A program made the position numbers and the translations under genes. Shown piece by piece: positions 35,500 through 49,300 of a DNA stretch of 64,000 bases. The stretch lies in the NCBI GenBank assembly GCA_021292105.1, contig CM037871.1:37563854-37627853 (forward strand). Reading direction: 5' to 3'. This stretch comes from Anadara kagoshimensis. Lineage: Eukaryota; Mollusca; Bivalvia; Arcoida; Arcidae. The notes under the pieces were generated by a model. It saw nothing but the letters and a program-made list of their open reading frames with translations, was not told where the DNA came from and did no database searches. Position 1 is the first letter of the stretch. Every line of letters starts with the position of its first letter.

Positions 35500-35547
35500 A
35501 AAGAAGAAAAAGGAAAGTTTCAGTGTCAGATTCCGGATTGTCTGTAA
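35500..35547 (+). CDS. IGFBP-domain gene, probable terminal exon 4
   Basis: After a pyrimidine-poor but canonical tttgtag acceptor, the exon reads KEEKGKFQCQIPDCL and then TAA. It enters in phase 0, the phase in which exon 3 ends, and adds two more cysteines. An AATAAA lies about 230 bases downstream near 35780 and could be the polyadenylation signal. The intron from exon 3 is about 10 kb. The inverted copy at 36191-36238 reads the same except Glu for Asp (one base substitution). Other exons between 25510 and 35500 cannot be excluded. Confidence 0.62.
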   Translation, partial: KEEKGKFQCQIPDCL

Positions 35548-35854
35548 TGTTATATATAGTTTACTAAGTATTGGATCATCTATGATAATTGAATTGTGAT
35601 TTGTTTCATTCTCTTTTCTGTTAGCATGTATTTTTTTTTTTTTTAATCTTTTGTTGTTTTTTTTAAAATCTTCGGACGATTTGAAACTCGATATCACTAT
35701 ACTATTTGTTTGATGCATTGTTACTTTGTTTATAAAAGTTTAACATACTCCTGGTATTGTCGAAGATTTTATGGATAGTAATAAAATAAAAATGACAGCT
35801 TAACTTTTCATAGCACAATATACATGTATTTTGAACACACAGATTCCTTCTCAA

Positions 35855-35884
35855 GCTCACATTTCTAAGCTGCAAATGGTAAGT
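35855..35884. other. 30-bp centre of the inverted repeat
   Basis: The unpaired centre reads gctcacatttctaagc followed by tgcaaatggtaagt. Pairing begins at TTCTCAA (35848-35854) with TTGAGAA (35885-35891). The centre has only weak internal symmetry (cattt/aaatg around agct), so the two arms are almost head to head. Confidence 0.95.
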
Positions 35885-36190
35885 TTGAGAAGGAATTCTG
35901 TGTGTTCAAAATACATGTATATTGTGCTATGAAAAGTTAAGCTGTCATTTTTATTTTATTACTATCCATAAAATCTTCGACAATACCAGGAGTATGTTAA
36001 ACTTTTATAAACAAAGTAACAATGCATCAAACAAATAGTATAGTGATATCGAGTTTCAAATCGTCCGAAGATTTTAAAAAAAAAATCAAAAGATTTAAAA
36101 AAAAAAATACATGCTAACAGAAAAGAGAATGAAACAAATCACAATTCAATTATCATAGATGATCCAATACTTAGTAAACTATATATAACA

Positions 36191-36238
36191 TTACAGACAT
36201 TCCGGAATCTGACACTGAAACTTTCCTTTTTCTTCTTT
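36191..36238 (-). CDS. Inverted copy of exon 4
   Basis: The minus strand reads KEEKGKFQCQIPECL and stop after a ttttgtag acceptor. One residue differs from the left copy (Glu for Asp), caused by a single substitution rather than an indel. Confidence 0.6.
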   Translation of the reverse strand, partial: KEEKGKFQCQIPECL

Positions 36239-39200
36239 CTACAAAATATAAAAAATAAAAGCTTGCTTGTAATAAATTTAAAATGCTACATAATTTAATG
36301 GTACACATAATACAATCAAATTTACGAAACAGAAGATAACTTACCATACATCTGTAATAACTGAAACCATAGGTATAATCTTTCCTTTTGTACATTAAAT
36401 TCCAAGTAAAATTTTAAAAAATATTTTTTCACACAGAAATGGTCAAATGACTTGATTCTGTCATTTTTAAGCTTTTTCAGTAAAAATTGAAATTTTTGTA
36501 GAGGGTACAAATGGAAGTCTTTCCAAACCATATTACCGTAATAGATACCATAATGGATGTAAGCGTTACACTTAAAGGTGAGTGAGGTGTGGTGGATGGT
36601 GGGTAGGTACACACTGGAAGGGGAAGGGTGGTGGTGGGTGCATACTGGAAGGCAGGGGTGGTGGGTGAGTTCATACTGGAAGGCAGGGGTGATGGCTGGG
36701 TGCATATTTAAAGGTAGGGATGGTGACTGCGTGCATAATAGAAGGACAGTGAGTGGATGGATGGTTGTAGGTGCACATTTGAAGGCAAGGGATGGTGGGT
36801 GGGTAAACATTGGACAGCAAGGGAGGAGTGGCTAGTACACACTGGAGGGCAAGGAGGGGTGTGGGGTGGGGTGCACAGTTGCAGGAGAGTGAGGCTGTGG
36901 ATTGTGGGTGTATGCATAAAAAAGAAGCAAAAAAAATAAAGTGCTCACTGCTTACTAAAGGCATCACAGATTGAACATTCAAACTTGACTAAATTCTATA
37001 TTGGTAAAAACTAATAATTTGAATAATTGAAAATAAAGAAATAATTAAATTCATGAAATACAATATTCTTTTTTTTAATGGAATCATTTTCAATAACTAA
37101 GGGAAAATGCTATTAATAAATTAATAGTGATTTATTTATGAAGTATAAAAGAATGTTATGAATTATCAAAAAATAATTTTTCATAAAAGATTATTTTGTG
37201 TAAAACATATAGAAACTGAAATTAGGGATATAGATGTCAATTTAATTGCCTAAATTTCAATGACAGTGACTTTGCATTTTTTTGTAAATAAATCTGAAAT
37301 TCAAAACTTTTAGTTTGTTATATATATGTAGGTAACATAAGTAAATATCAAGCTTTGTCCGTGTGGATTAACATACCATTTATATCGTCTTAAGTAAAAT
37401 AAACTAAAGGAGGACATTTTGTTGACAAGTTGAATTATTAACATCACAACTATCCTCTCAAGTGATTACCTTTCAGAAAAACATCTACCTGGCTGTCCAA
37501 AATATGTTATGATTTTGCAAATTTTGCAGCTCTATTAAGACCTCACACACAGAGAAATGTATGTGGAGGCCATGGACCTACAGGTGCCCCTCAGGTAATT
37601 AAACTGAAGGGTGGACCCATTAAAGTATCAATTTTGTAACATAAGTCTCAATAGAGAAATGTGTATTAAATTCTCCAACTACACCTCAGATGATAAAAGT
37701 ATTTCTCAGTTTTCAAAACAAACTGTCACATAAGGTATTTAATTCATTATAGTAATTTATCTTCATCCCAACAAATAAATTGCGAGAAAAATTTATTTTC
37801 CATCGGGACACTTATGATATACATGTAGGGTATACCTTTTCCACCTTGTATGCTAAAAGTGAATTTGAACATGTGCTTACCAATTTTGTTGAGAGAGGAT
37901 TAATGTCTTTACATCCAATTCAAGAGTATTTCATTTGTATTGAAACAGGTCAGTTCAGGGATGATAAAGAAACAGAATGCCAAAAAATCACCAACCTTCA
38001 AGTTCAGCAAGCAAACTTGCCATCTTTATCACACTGAGATCTGAGCAGGAAAAGCCAAGTGGATGAGAGGCAATGTAAGTTGTACCACTCGCCACAAATT
38101 CACAGAATAAAAGTGTAGCCATGTTAGGATTTTAATATTATTTATTTACTTTTATTTAGTCCTATCATTAAGTATTGACCATAACTTATTAATTTTCGAA
38201 CCCCGTTACAAAAGTTTGTACAAAATACAAGTACATTACAAAGATCGGAATAATGAGTAATGGTGTTTTACACCCAGTCAAGATTGTTTTTCAATTTTAT
38301 TAAGGCAATGAATTCAAAGAAGGTGGAGGAAACCAGAGTGCCTAGAGAAAACCATCAACCTTGGGCAAAGAAACTGACAAGCTTTTTCACACTAAGATTT
38401 CTCCTTAGTGGGATTCGTAAGTTGTGCTTTACACCACCAGGCCACAAAGGTACAAAAATGACAAAGATAGAGCTAGAGTTTGTACATACATATACCAGGA
38501 AGAAACAGAGTTGAGTTGAGTAATGGTGTTTAACCTCCCAATCAAGAATATTTCACTTATATCAAGACGTCGCCACCTATAGGCGAAAGTGCAGAAATTT
38601 TACCTGTGCATTGCACTGATGGCATTATACAGCAGGGTTCATTAGCGTGCCAAGCCCAATGTGACACAGGACCTCATCTATTTTAAGTTCCCATCTGAAA
38701 GAACGGTGACTTTCATTTTGGAATGCAGGTGCTTAGCGAAATAGCCACTACCCACTTTCAAGTCTTGGGTCAGACCTCAGGGTTCAAACCCATGACCTCC
38801 CACTTAAGGAACGAGCACTCTACCAATGAGCTACTGCAGTGGTGATAGCAATGACAATGATAGAACTAGAGTTTGTACATATTAAGTATATGAGAAGAAA
38901 TATAGATGTACCTTTGTGAGAAAAAAACCCTTGATAAAATAGATCATTAAAAGTAATGACAACCCTATAAATATATTGATCTGTCAAAATTTATTTTCAC
39001 TTCACCTAACTTTTAATTTACACATACTTAAAGTCTATCTTGACAAGGTCTTAATTACACAGTTTAATGTATTTATATAGGACTGATAATGTCAACATTA
39101 TATTACAAACATAAAAACTATTAATATGTGTAGATATTTTGGTAAAAAGGGGCATTAAGTCAAAATAAATACAGTCCAACCTGCCTTAAAGGACCTCTAT

Positions 39201-42200
39201 ATAAGGACCATCTTCTTATAAAGGCCTATAATTATATCCCAATTGTTCTTTAAGGTCACCTGCCCATTAAGGCCACTTTTACTTGTTCCCTTAGTGACCT
39301 TTATAGATGGGTTTGACTGATATCCCTAATCAGTGTGTTATATGTTTATGATAAATTAGTAGTTTCCTCATGCTGTTAAAAGACACTACCGTAGCACAAT
39401 TGGTAGAGTGCTCACTCCATATGTTGGAGGTTGGGTTTCGAACCCTGGTCTGACCAAAACCAAGAAAATAGGTAGTGGCTGTTCTTTAGCCAAGCACTAC
39501 TTGAGAAAGAAACCCTACAAACCAATGTCACGGTAGGTGTGGTATGTAAAGAAACACTCCCTGCATATTGCCCTGAGCACACTGCAAAGGTAAAAATGTG
39601 TCACATAACCTATAACTGGTGATGTCCAGATATAAGTTAAATATTCTCGACTGGGACAGAAAATCCCAATCAATCATACTGAATGGTCTACAGCACTGAC
39701 TTAAAGATCACAATCTCCCACTTCAGCAGATTAAAAAGATTGTCAGTTTTTTGTTGGGGTTTTTTTTTTACTCCAGTTTCCTCCCTCCCAGAACTGACTG
39801 TCTCAAAAATAAAAGAATCTTGACTAAAACCCCATCACTTGACTCTCAGCTCATAATTATAAATTATTGTACCAATACTTATCATTATACATGGTCAATT
39901 TGATAAAAAAAAAAAAAAAAAAAAACCCACCTAAAACATAGATTTGCTCATTTTCATAGCATTAACATCACCCTCATAATGGTAACCTGTGCAGACAAAG
40001 GTGTTTAACCTGCTACATGTATAAGCAGGCCTATAAATAATAATCAAATGTTGTTTAATTTTATTTAATATTTAAGAATATTCATTATATAAAAAATAAG
40101 TATATGTTTATAACGACTAACAAATTCGTGTTAAAATTACGTTCTATTAACAACTAATTACACTCTATTTGACTTTTTAACGCCTTTGAAGTGGGTATTT
40201 TCTCCACGGAAATAAACAGGTATTACGTTTCTCTTTCAAGAACAGATTTAGAAAAAAATGATTAAATAATAGGTAAATGAAAACATTATAAGTCTTCTGT
40301 AGACAGCTTAATCACCACATAGCGAGATTGGAACTACATACATTTAACAGAAATACCCACATTCTGTAGGTAGAAGACCATATCTGTTTTATCCCCACTA
40401 ATTAGCCTAATTTGAAATACCTGCTTCTGATGTGTACTCAATGTTTGGAATTTGGCCCACTCATGATAAGTATGTACCAAAGTACTTCACAAATTTCTAA
40501 AGTTAAACATTTTTAACTAAATGAACAATTAAGGGGTGGGATTATTCCTCCTCTCGTACTTAGCCAACTATTTCTTTTAAGTAAACATTGTCTTATATGT
40601 ATTTATTTGTATAATCTATCATTTTATTTAATGTTTATTTTTTCAGATATTAATGGGAATTTAATTTTTGGGAGTGTGTAAATTTTCATGAAAAAAAAAA
40701 ATTCACCAAGATTGCGTTGAAGGGGTGAATCACAAATAGGTGCATCACATTTGTACTAAAACTGGCCTAAAAATCAATATTGAAGACAATCAAATATCCC
40801 CTCCTTAAAAATGCACAGTCCATGAGGGATGGATAAAATAGGAAGCATTATACAATACAGTACCTGTATGCAGAGATATGCATTAATTTTAATTTCAATC
40901 TTTTGAATTCTGTAGATTAATTCCATCAGATTTACCAGTGTATGCAAACAATAAATTTTGGGACCAACTTCAAGAACAAAATTTCTTCTTAATTAGATGT
41001 AATTTAGATAATCATTATCTACCATATATGCACTTGTGTAACAGGGAAGGAAAATGCAGGGGATTGAACCAGGGACCTCCCACACTATAGGCGATTGCTT
41101 TACCAACTGAGCTGTCCAGGTCCTTGTGATTGTACTGCCAAAGATGAAGTCAATATGCAGGGGTTCATAATTATGTTTTGTAATGGAAGGTCCAGGACCT
41201 TTTGCCTTTATTTTTGGCAGGTCCCACATAAAGTTTTGAAAGTCCAATATCAACATTGAAAGATCCATGTGCAATTATGTAATTATATTGAAAAAGTAGA
41301 ATTATTCTGGTAAAAATGGCAGGTTCAGCGGACTTTTACAATTTAAATATTAATGGTCCCAAGGTAAAATCAATAGGTCCCGGACCTCGGACCCAGGGAA
41401 TTTTGAACCCCTGAATATGTATTTATGTTATGTAGTTGCCCCCTTGGATTTTATATATGTGTGTAGCTATAAATGTAATTTTTAGAGCCAATGAATACTG
41501 AAACCAAAATCAATTAGATTACTGTAAAAGGGATTATTTCCATGGGGTGAAAATTTCACGATTTCTGAGTCTGACATTTTGCATCGGTGTAATTTCCATA
41601 TAACCAATATAAGAGGGTGTATATTTATATATTATTCTGTATGGTAGACTTTTCTGTGTGGGTAAAAATTTTCCAGTAATTTCTTAAGCATGAATAAAGG
41701 AAAATTTTACAATGCAAAAATTTCCCTCTTAAAGTATGTTTTATACAAAACAAAACAAAAATAAATTGTCCTATATATGGTGAAAATTATCCAGGAACAG
41801 ACAGACAGACAAACGGACAAACATCTGGTGTGACAAGCTTGCCATAATGTCCAGCAGAATATAAAATAGATTCACAAACTATAAATATTGAAAAATTGTA
41901 AAAGTAGAGAATGATGATGACCAAATCTTAAAATTGAGGTGGTCAGTTCTTGACCACTAGGCCAAGGGAAGCTCAGTGGTAGAATGGTCGCTCAGTATTT
42001 GGGAGGTTGTGGGTTCGAACCCCGGGCGAGTCTGACCAAGACTTAAAAATAGGTAGTGACTGTTCTTTCCCAAACCACTGGCATTTAGAATGAAATTAGT
42101 CACAGGGTCCTTCGGAAGAGATCTTAAAAACCGAGGTTCCAGATCACGGCAGGCATGGCACTTTAAAGAACCCTCCCTCAAATTGCCCCGAGTGCACCAA

Positions 42201-45200
42201 AAGTCAAAATTTCTGCCACTTCACTTAGAGCAGGTGACATCTTGATATAAATGAAATATTCTTGACTGGAACGTAAAACCCCATTCAATCAATCAATCAA
42301 TCTGGGATGGTTAGGTAATTAAGAGTTCTCTCTCACAAAATAGCAAGTGAATTGACAAACTTTCAGACACCAAGAACTACAGTACTCAAATGGGATTCAT
42401 CCCAAGATAGTGAGACATAGTGACCCATAATCATACCAAAGATTTATTTCTTAAAACAACCTACTTGAAACTAAAACTTTTTAAGTCAACATATTTTGTC
42501 ATATGAAAAATGTTGTGCAGTTTTAAGGAATGTGTTAATTTGACAAATTACAAAAGCAGGGTAAATTTGTTTAATTTTTGCATGCATGTAAAATGTTTCA
42601 GAAGAATACTAAGATCCTTTAAATTTCAGAATCGCTCAACCCTTGAAAAACCTGCATACCATGTGGATACATGATACTGGTCAACCATGAAATTATTGAG
42701 GACCACATGATACAGTGATAAAATGATTTATTTATTTCCATCACGAGATACTGTAGAAAAACTTTAGATAAAACTGAAAAATTGCCAGAAATTTGTTTTC
42801 ATTTTTTTCAGAAGATTTTAACATTAAATTTCATATAGTATCAGCATTCGAAATAAGTCGAAGTTTTCAATTAGTCTTTAATTGATTGTGTGCTTATGTA
42901 AATTTTTAGACAAAACTGAAAAATTGCAAGAATTTTTTCCCCATTTTTCATTTTTTAGATTTTAAAATTAAATATCATATACCCTAAGTGTTCTCAAGAA
43001 GTCAAAATTTTCAACTAGTCCATATTTGATCGTGTGCTAATGAAAATTTTTTTTGATAAAACTGAAAAATTGCCGAAATTTTTGTTTTCTTTTTTTTCAG
43101 AAGATTTGAACACTAAATGTAAACCTAATAATATCAGTGTAAGAAATGTCAAAATTTTCAAACAATCCTTGTGATAATTTCAATATTTTCTTGAGTTTGG
43201 TATACATGTATATAGGAAACTATTGAATAAATACCAGCCCTTCCCAAAGTTACAGTACTCAAAATGTGAAACTTCACCTGTAATTGGTGATGTCATGATA
43301 TAAGTGAAATATTTTTACTGGGATGCAAAACCCCATTCATTCAGTCATTCCATCTTACAAGCTCTAAACATATTAGTACCAATATATGGTTTGTCATTTT
43401 TGTTAAAGTTGAGAAATGGTGTTTAACATCCCAGTAAGAATATTTCACTTATATCAAGACATTGCCAGCTATAGGTGAAGGTGCAGAAATTTTGCATGTA
43501 CGTTGTGCTGATGGCATGTTACAGCAGAATTCTTTATCGTGTCAAGCCCACCGTGACACAGGACCTCGTTTATTTTAAGTTTCCATCAAAAGAACTGTGG
43601 CTTTCATTATGTAATGCCAAGTGCTTGGCAAAATAACAGTCAGGGTTCGAACCCATGACCTCCCAATTACGGAGTGAGCACTCTACCAACTGCGCTACCG
43701 CAGTGGTGACATTTTTTGTGAAAGCTACAGTGCCAAATTAAGCTTAATTCAATCTAGTTTAACCTCTTTAATACAAATAATGTGACACAATCATTTTAAA
43801 TATAGCTAATCAGAAAGTGTATTAAGTTAGTCTATACAGTAAAATATGTTTATAATGAAGCCCTAGGGACTCTTTTTCTAACTTCGTTATATAGCGACTT
43901 CATTATATTGTTATATATAGACTTATGTAGAGAAACTGTCGGGCCAAATATTGACTTTGTTCTATCCATGTATTCATTTTAACCGTGTTCGTTATATTCA
44001 TGTTTTACTGCATATGCCATATATATACGCTAAGGAATTCTTTACTAAGTACAGAAAATATAAAAAAGAAAGGGAAAAAAAAAGAAATACGGTAACATTT
44101 ATCACAGCTAGTAGAGTACAGCATAAAAAGTAGAGAAATATATTACAACATTTAAACTCATACAAGGTAGGAAAAAAACAAGCATAAAATGTCACACTTT
44201 TATTTAAATTTTATGACAAAAATGCATTTTGTCTTCACATTTACTTGTAATTAACAAATAGATTTCAGTGGTACTATAACTTAAACTTGTCAGATGACAG
44301 TAAACGGTAGACAATGACGGATTCCTTTTCATACATTTCTTGTTTAACTTGTACAAGTACCAGCTATTACACATGTTAAATTAAAATAAATTTCGAGAAA
44401 TGTGAGAGATAATTAAATACTCGGCACACTGGGTTAAGTACAGACAGTATATCTCACGTAGAATTTAAGAGTGGTTAAAACATATATATATTGTTTTTGT
44501 TTTTGTTTTTTCTTTTCTTTTCACATTTCCTTGAACTAAAATTAAAATAACTGTTTCTTCTGTTCAAATTACATACCGGTAATCCTTTACTCATACGACA
44601 GAATAACCAGAAGCAGTGATATCTATATGTAACAGAAAGGGAAAAAATGCAGGATCAAACCAGGGATCGAACCCAGGACCTCCAAAACTATAGGTGAGAG
44701 ATCTACGGACTGATCTATCAAAATAGCTAGATCCCTCACTTTATTTTTTAGTTTTCCCACAGTTCTAAGTGGGAAATCTCACTCAAATTCCCTAAGGATA
44801 GATTTTTTTGGCAAAAACATTGTCAGTCCACCACTTCCAAGGGTCACACTGGTCACAAAGGAAAAAAAACAATGCAGGGTCGGACCGGAGATCTAACCTA
44901 TGACCACCTACACTACAGTCAAGTGCTCAATCAACTAATCTACCCAGACTGCTACATATTCATAAAGTTTTCATATTTTTATTTTATTTTTTTACACTAA
45001 AAATTAACAAAGTATATCTACCATATATATTGTAAATAAAACTCTCCTCCTCACACCGTTGTGAGATTGTATTATGGTTACCGGTATATTATGATCATTA
45101 ACTCTGCCAAAGAAATGGCAATTATAAGAGATGTATACCTTGTAAGAATTGCTTTAATGAGATGTTTACAGTGGGATACAACAGGTGCTTGTTTTAAGTC

Positions 45201-46119
45201 CCTTTCTATTTGATATTTATTTACAAACACCAGAGAAGATCCCGTGAAAAAATCACTTAAAACAGCTTAACTGCTGAAAGGTGGGTAGCAAACAATTAAC
45301 CTTATCATCATGTACTTAGTCCAGACACTTAACTTTTTATTACACTTTAATAACTTTTATATCTTTTTATATTTAGCATGACACTTCATTCCAACAAGTT
45401 TTTTTTTGTTTTTTGCTGAAAAAGCTGCATTTAGAAAGTAAAATAGAGAAAGTGTCTAATTTTGCAATACAAGAAAGTACCAGTAAATAGTCGGTTTGTT
45501 GCAAGATTCTTTACCATGAATCTTCAAACAGCAATGCATGAACAGAACCATTAACAACAGCCAGCCCCCGCCTCAGCCAGCCCTAGTCTCATCTTTCAGA
45601 CCAATACCAGTCCCAGGCCACTTTGCCAGCCCCTACCAATAAGCCCAATACTAACTATTGGGAATTGGGAAGAGCTTTTTAGTTTTCAAGTTTTTAAGAG
45701 GAGCTGTCTGGATTCTTACCAAATTATATGTCTGTCATAGGAATAGGAATTGTGAGTAAATTGAAATCAGGACCAGCTTAAAATTGATATGCAGGTTCAA
45801 ACAGCATACTGAAAGAGGAAACAATGTTACTTTTTGAGGGTTGGGATGGGGCACATTGTACTCAGACGACCTTTTTACTGTAATTATCAAAAAATAAACA
45901 AACAAACTAATCAATGTCTAAACCACAATCCCAAAGTAAAAACTTTGAAAACTAGCATATTAAACTGCAGTTACACATGAACAAGTGAGGTTGGTTGCTC
46001 CAGAAGGGTAAGCACCTTCTGTTTAGCTATCTACACCTGCCACATGTGTATTCAAAATTGAGAATGAAAGAAAGCTTGAACTATGGGACATCAAATATAA
46101 GTCTGGATAATAACCGTAC

Positions 46120-46315
46120 CTTTAACTTCTTTGTCCGACATGGGAACTTCTGTCTTGTACAGTAATCTCTCTTCATACATCTGCCATATTTCTTCATACA
46201 CCTAAAGTCATCTTTCTTACATTTCCTACACTCGGGTTCCCTCAGGAATCTACAAGCTTTACATGATGTGTGCTGGCATGGCTTTTGACAGTCTTGACTT
46301 TTTTCTGCTACATTT
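46120..46315 (-). CDS. Inverted copy of exon 3, intact frame
   Basis: 196 bases on the minus strand between acceptor cttcag and donor AAG|gtacgg: one base plus 65 codons. The peptide includes CRFLREPECRKCKKDDFRC, then KYGRCMKRDYC and FPCRTKKLK, with eleven cysteines in all. Phase 2 entry fits the end of exon 2, and phase 0 exit fits exon 4. The open frame shows that the left copy, not this one, carries the defect. Confidence 0.85.
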
Positions 46316-49300
46316 CTGAAGTAGAACAAAACATTTTGTGATAATGGAGTGTAAAAGCTGTATGTAATGTAGTTAAATAATAATTTTTTGATTTAGCTAA
46401 AGTCACCAAGTGGAGTGGAGTTGAGATTTTATGCCCCAGTCAAGATTCTTTCACTTATATGAAGAGGGTCAGTTCAAGGATGATGGTGTAAATTTGAGTG
46501 CCCAGAGAAAATCATTGACTTCGGCAAGCAAAGTGACTAATTGTCTCACATGAGGATCTATGTCAAGTGGAATTCGAACCTAGAACATTGAGAGGCACTG
46601 TAAATTTGTGCTGTAGACCACATGGACTGACACACAGACAGCAGGATTTGATGATGTCCTCCACCATATTTTTGAAAGGTAGAAAACATTATAACACCAA
46701 ACAGAGATCAAGAATTACTGTTGTCATGCCATTAGGCTTCATTCAGCATCAATTAATTGGTGTCGAAATGAAAAGTAACTGTAACTGCAAACATTCCCTT
46801 TGGGAGATAAAATAGTGAGTTATCTCCCTTTAGTCTTCAACCTGAAGCTTTGTAGGTGGTCTTTAATGTCCAGAACCAAAGTGAGAAATATCAAAAGAAC
46901 AAGATAAAGAATAATTTATATATAAACAAGTAGGATAATCCATCAATTAATGAATAAAGATAATACAAAAAAGACAAAAATAAATCAAAACAAGATCTGA
47001 AACAAAAAATATCACAAAATTAATGAATTTGTACGAAAAACAAAAGCGAAAAAAATCTAAAGACAAAATGCAATGTGGATAAAAGTCTGTGTAAACATTT
47101 CATTAATTGATTCATTTCCTGATTATAACTAAAAGATTAAGCCCTAAGAACGTTATCTAAATCAAGATAGCTTAACCAAATAAATCAGTGGTAGAGACCG
47201 AATAAATATTTTTTATTTGGCTGTTACAGTGCCGTTATCTGTACCTATACTTGCTGTTAGTCTTCCACGGTGATGTTAGGACTTAACCTTTAGTGATTCT
47301 CATCTCGTAAACTAACGAGAAGAACAAGTAAATCTAAACACAATATAACAATATATAGACAATTAGTATAGACCTGTATTAGTACAGACCTGTATCTGTA
47401 CACCGCCGCTAAGGTTATTAACCCACTGAGTTTACAATATCAAAATCTGGTTTATCTACATGTAAGCCAACGATCTTTCTGTTTTATCTATTTCATACAT
47501 ATGCAACAGGTTCTTCCTCTGGCAGGCTGACCACTCAATAAAGTCCATGGACAGATTCCACTGATTTTTAAAATTTCCTTGTCCAGAAGCAAAAATAAGC
47601 TAACAAATTGGTTTTTTTTATGACTGTATAATGAGAAATATTTGCGATGTATTAATATGTATTAATTGCGATTTTCACAGTCAAGTCTAAACCCCAAAAA
47701 TAAGTGCAAAGCTAAGTTTTCTACCTGTTAAAAATACAAAAGAAATGGGGTTTCCTACCAACTTGTAAACTGGGAATGAAGTAAGCACAGGAACACATTT
47801 CTGAATGTTAAACCGCAAAAGTTTCTACCTGCAAATATTTCTCTTTATATAGTACTATTTCCTGGCAATACAACCCAGAAGACAACGACTGCATTATAGA
47901 GCAGAACCTCAATTCAATGCCATCATTTGTTCAGTCAAATTTTGGAATTATTAAGAGGTTTGGACTAGGAAATAGTGTGGTGATGATAAGTGAGATGACA
48001 AAGTTATCGAGGAGAAATGTAATTAGATTCTACTGTAAATGATTGTCACAACTTGTAAATTAAGGTACAGAAAGTCATAGTTAATGACACATTTGGATTA
48101 GACACCTAGATCGCAAAAATGTTACAAACTGAACTTAAATGGATTCATATTGAATAAATTACATTATTACTTGATTCACAAAAAATCAAAATTTGAAACT
48201 GACAGACACACTAGGTTTTGGCCAGTCTAGCTTTATATGCAGAGGCTAAAGATAACTCTATAAGCATATTAATAATATTTCTAGAAGCCTTTCTGGATTA
48301 AAATGTACACTAATTGGCTATACAGAAATTTTCTTATAAAGGACGTTCATTTAACCAAATTAAATATCTTGGATGCATTATCTTATAAGCAGCTTCTATA
48401 TAAGCATTAGTAATGGTACAATTTAGATAGGTCTAAAAGCATCATACACAGCCATTAGTGGGAGAACAAATTCAGTTATCCCAGATTTTGGGAGTTTGTC
48501 AAAAAAGTGTTCAGAAAATCAAATGAATGTCAAAATAGCAGTTAAAGGTAATTTATTAATTCAACACAACATGTGACAGGAATATTTTCAGTTTTTTTTT
48601 TAGTTTTTCTAGGGTAACAGCAAGCAGGAGACTATCTTTGGAAAAGTTTTCCGTTTTTATACTTGTGAAAATATTCTGTAAATTTCTAAGTCAATAGGAA
48701 AGAAATGCCCCTAACATTAACAAGTTATTATTTGTAAGATTTGATCTTGTAATATTGACCTATGCACTTAAACCACATCACCTCGTGTAGGTTTAAATCT
48801 CTGTAAAGTTTGATAAAAATCCATCCATAGACATGGAAGATATAGAGCATACAGGATATTGAGACAGACGCACAGGGTGATTCCTAGCACCCCCTAAACT
48901 TTATTTGTGGGGTTGGGGTATTATAACTAAAGGACAAATCAGTGTATGTATCAATTTTATTTAACCTTTATGCTGAAGCTACCTGCTCATAGAAGCTACA
49001 TTTACAGGTTCAATTAAATACATGTAACTTAAAACAGGTTTGACTTGACAGTAATTTTCACAATCAAAGTAAAAACTTTGAAACTGACAAGTTAGGTTAA
49101 ACATGTAAACTTCCACCAAGGAAGTGAGGCCAAAACTCCACAAACTACATGTATATGATAATCAGCCAGCCATATTTTAGTCTTAGTACTCTAAGTCCAT
49201 CCCTACACATTTAATATTTAAAATATTTTAATGTTCTCAATCCATCAAATATTCCAAATATCAATGAACTTTATTAAAAGTATTTTTAGATGAAAAAATA

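Larger units (their letters stand above)
18802..35854 (+). repeat. Left arm of giant inverted repeat
   Basis: This 17,053-bp arm matches the reverse complement of 35885-52828 along its whole length. Checked points: 18802 (gtaagataccagtattttc) against 52828; exon 2; exon 3; exon 4; every SINE and MITE in between; and the centre. Differences are scattered 1-3 base indels, mostly in homopolymers, plus some substitutions, at roughly 1-2 percent in the stretches I compared by eye. The matching end lies exactly at the assembly gap, so the true extent is unknown. Confidence 0.97.

Noticed and set aside
34730-36939. Pro/His/Ser-rich and Gly/Trp-rich ORFs around the palindrome centre
   Set aside because: Translations of a C-rich minisatellite; not conserved between arms in start or frame.
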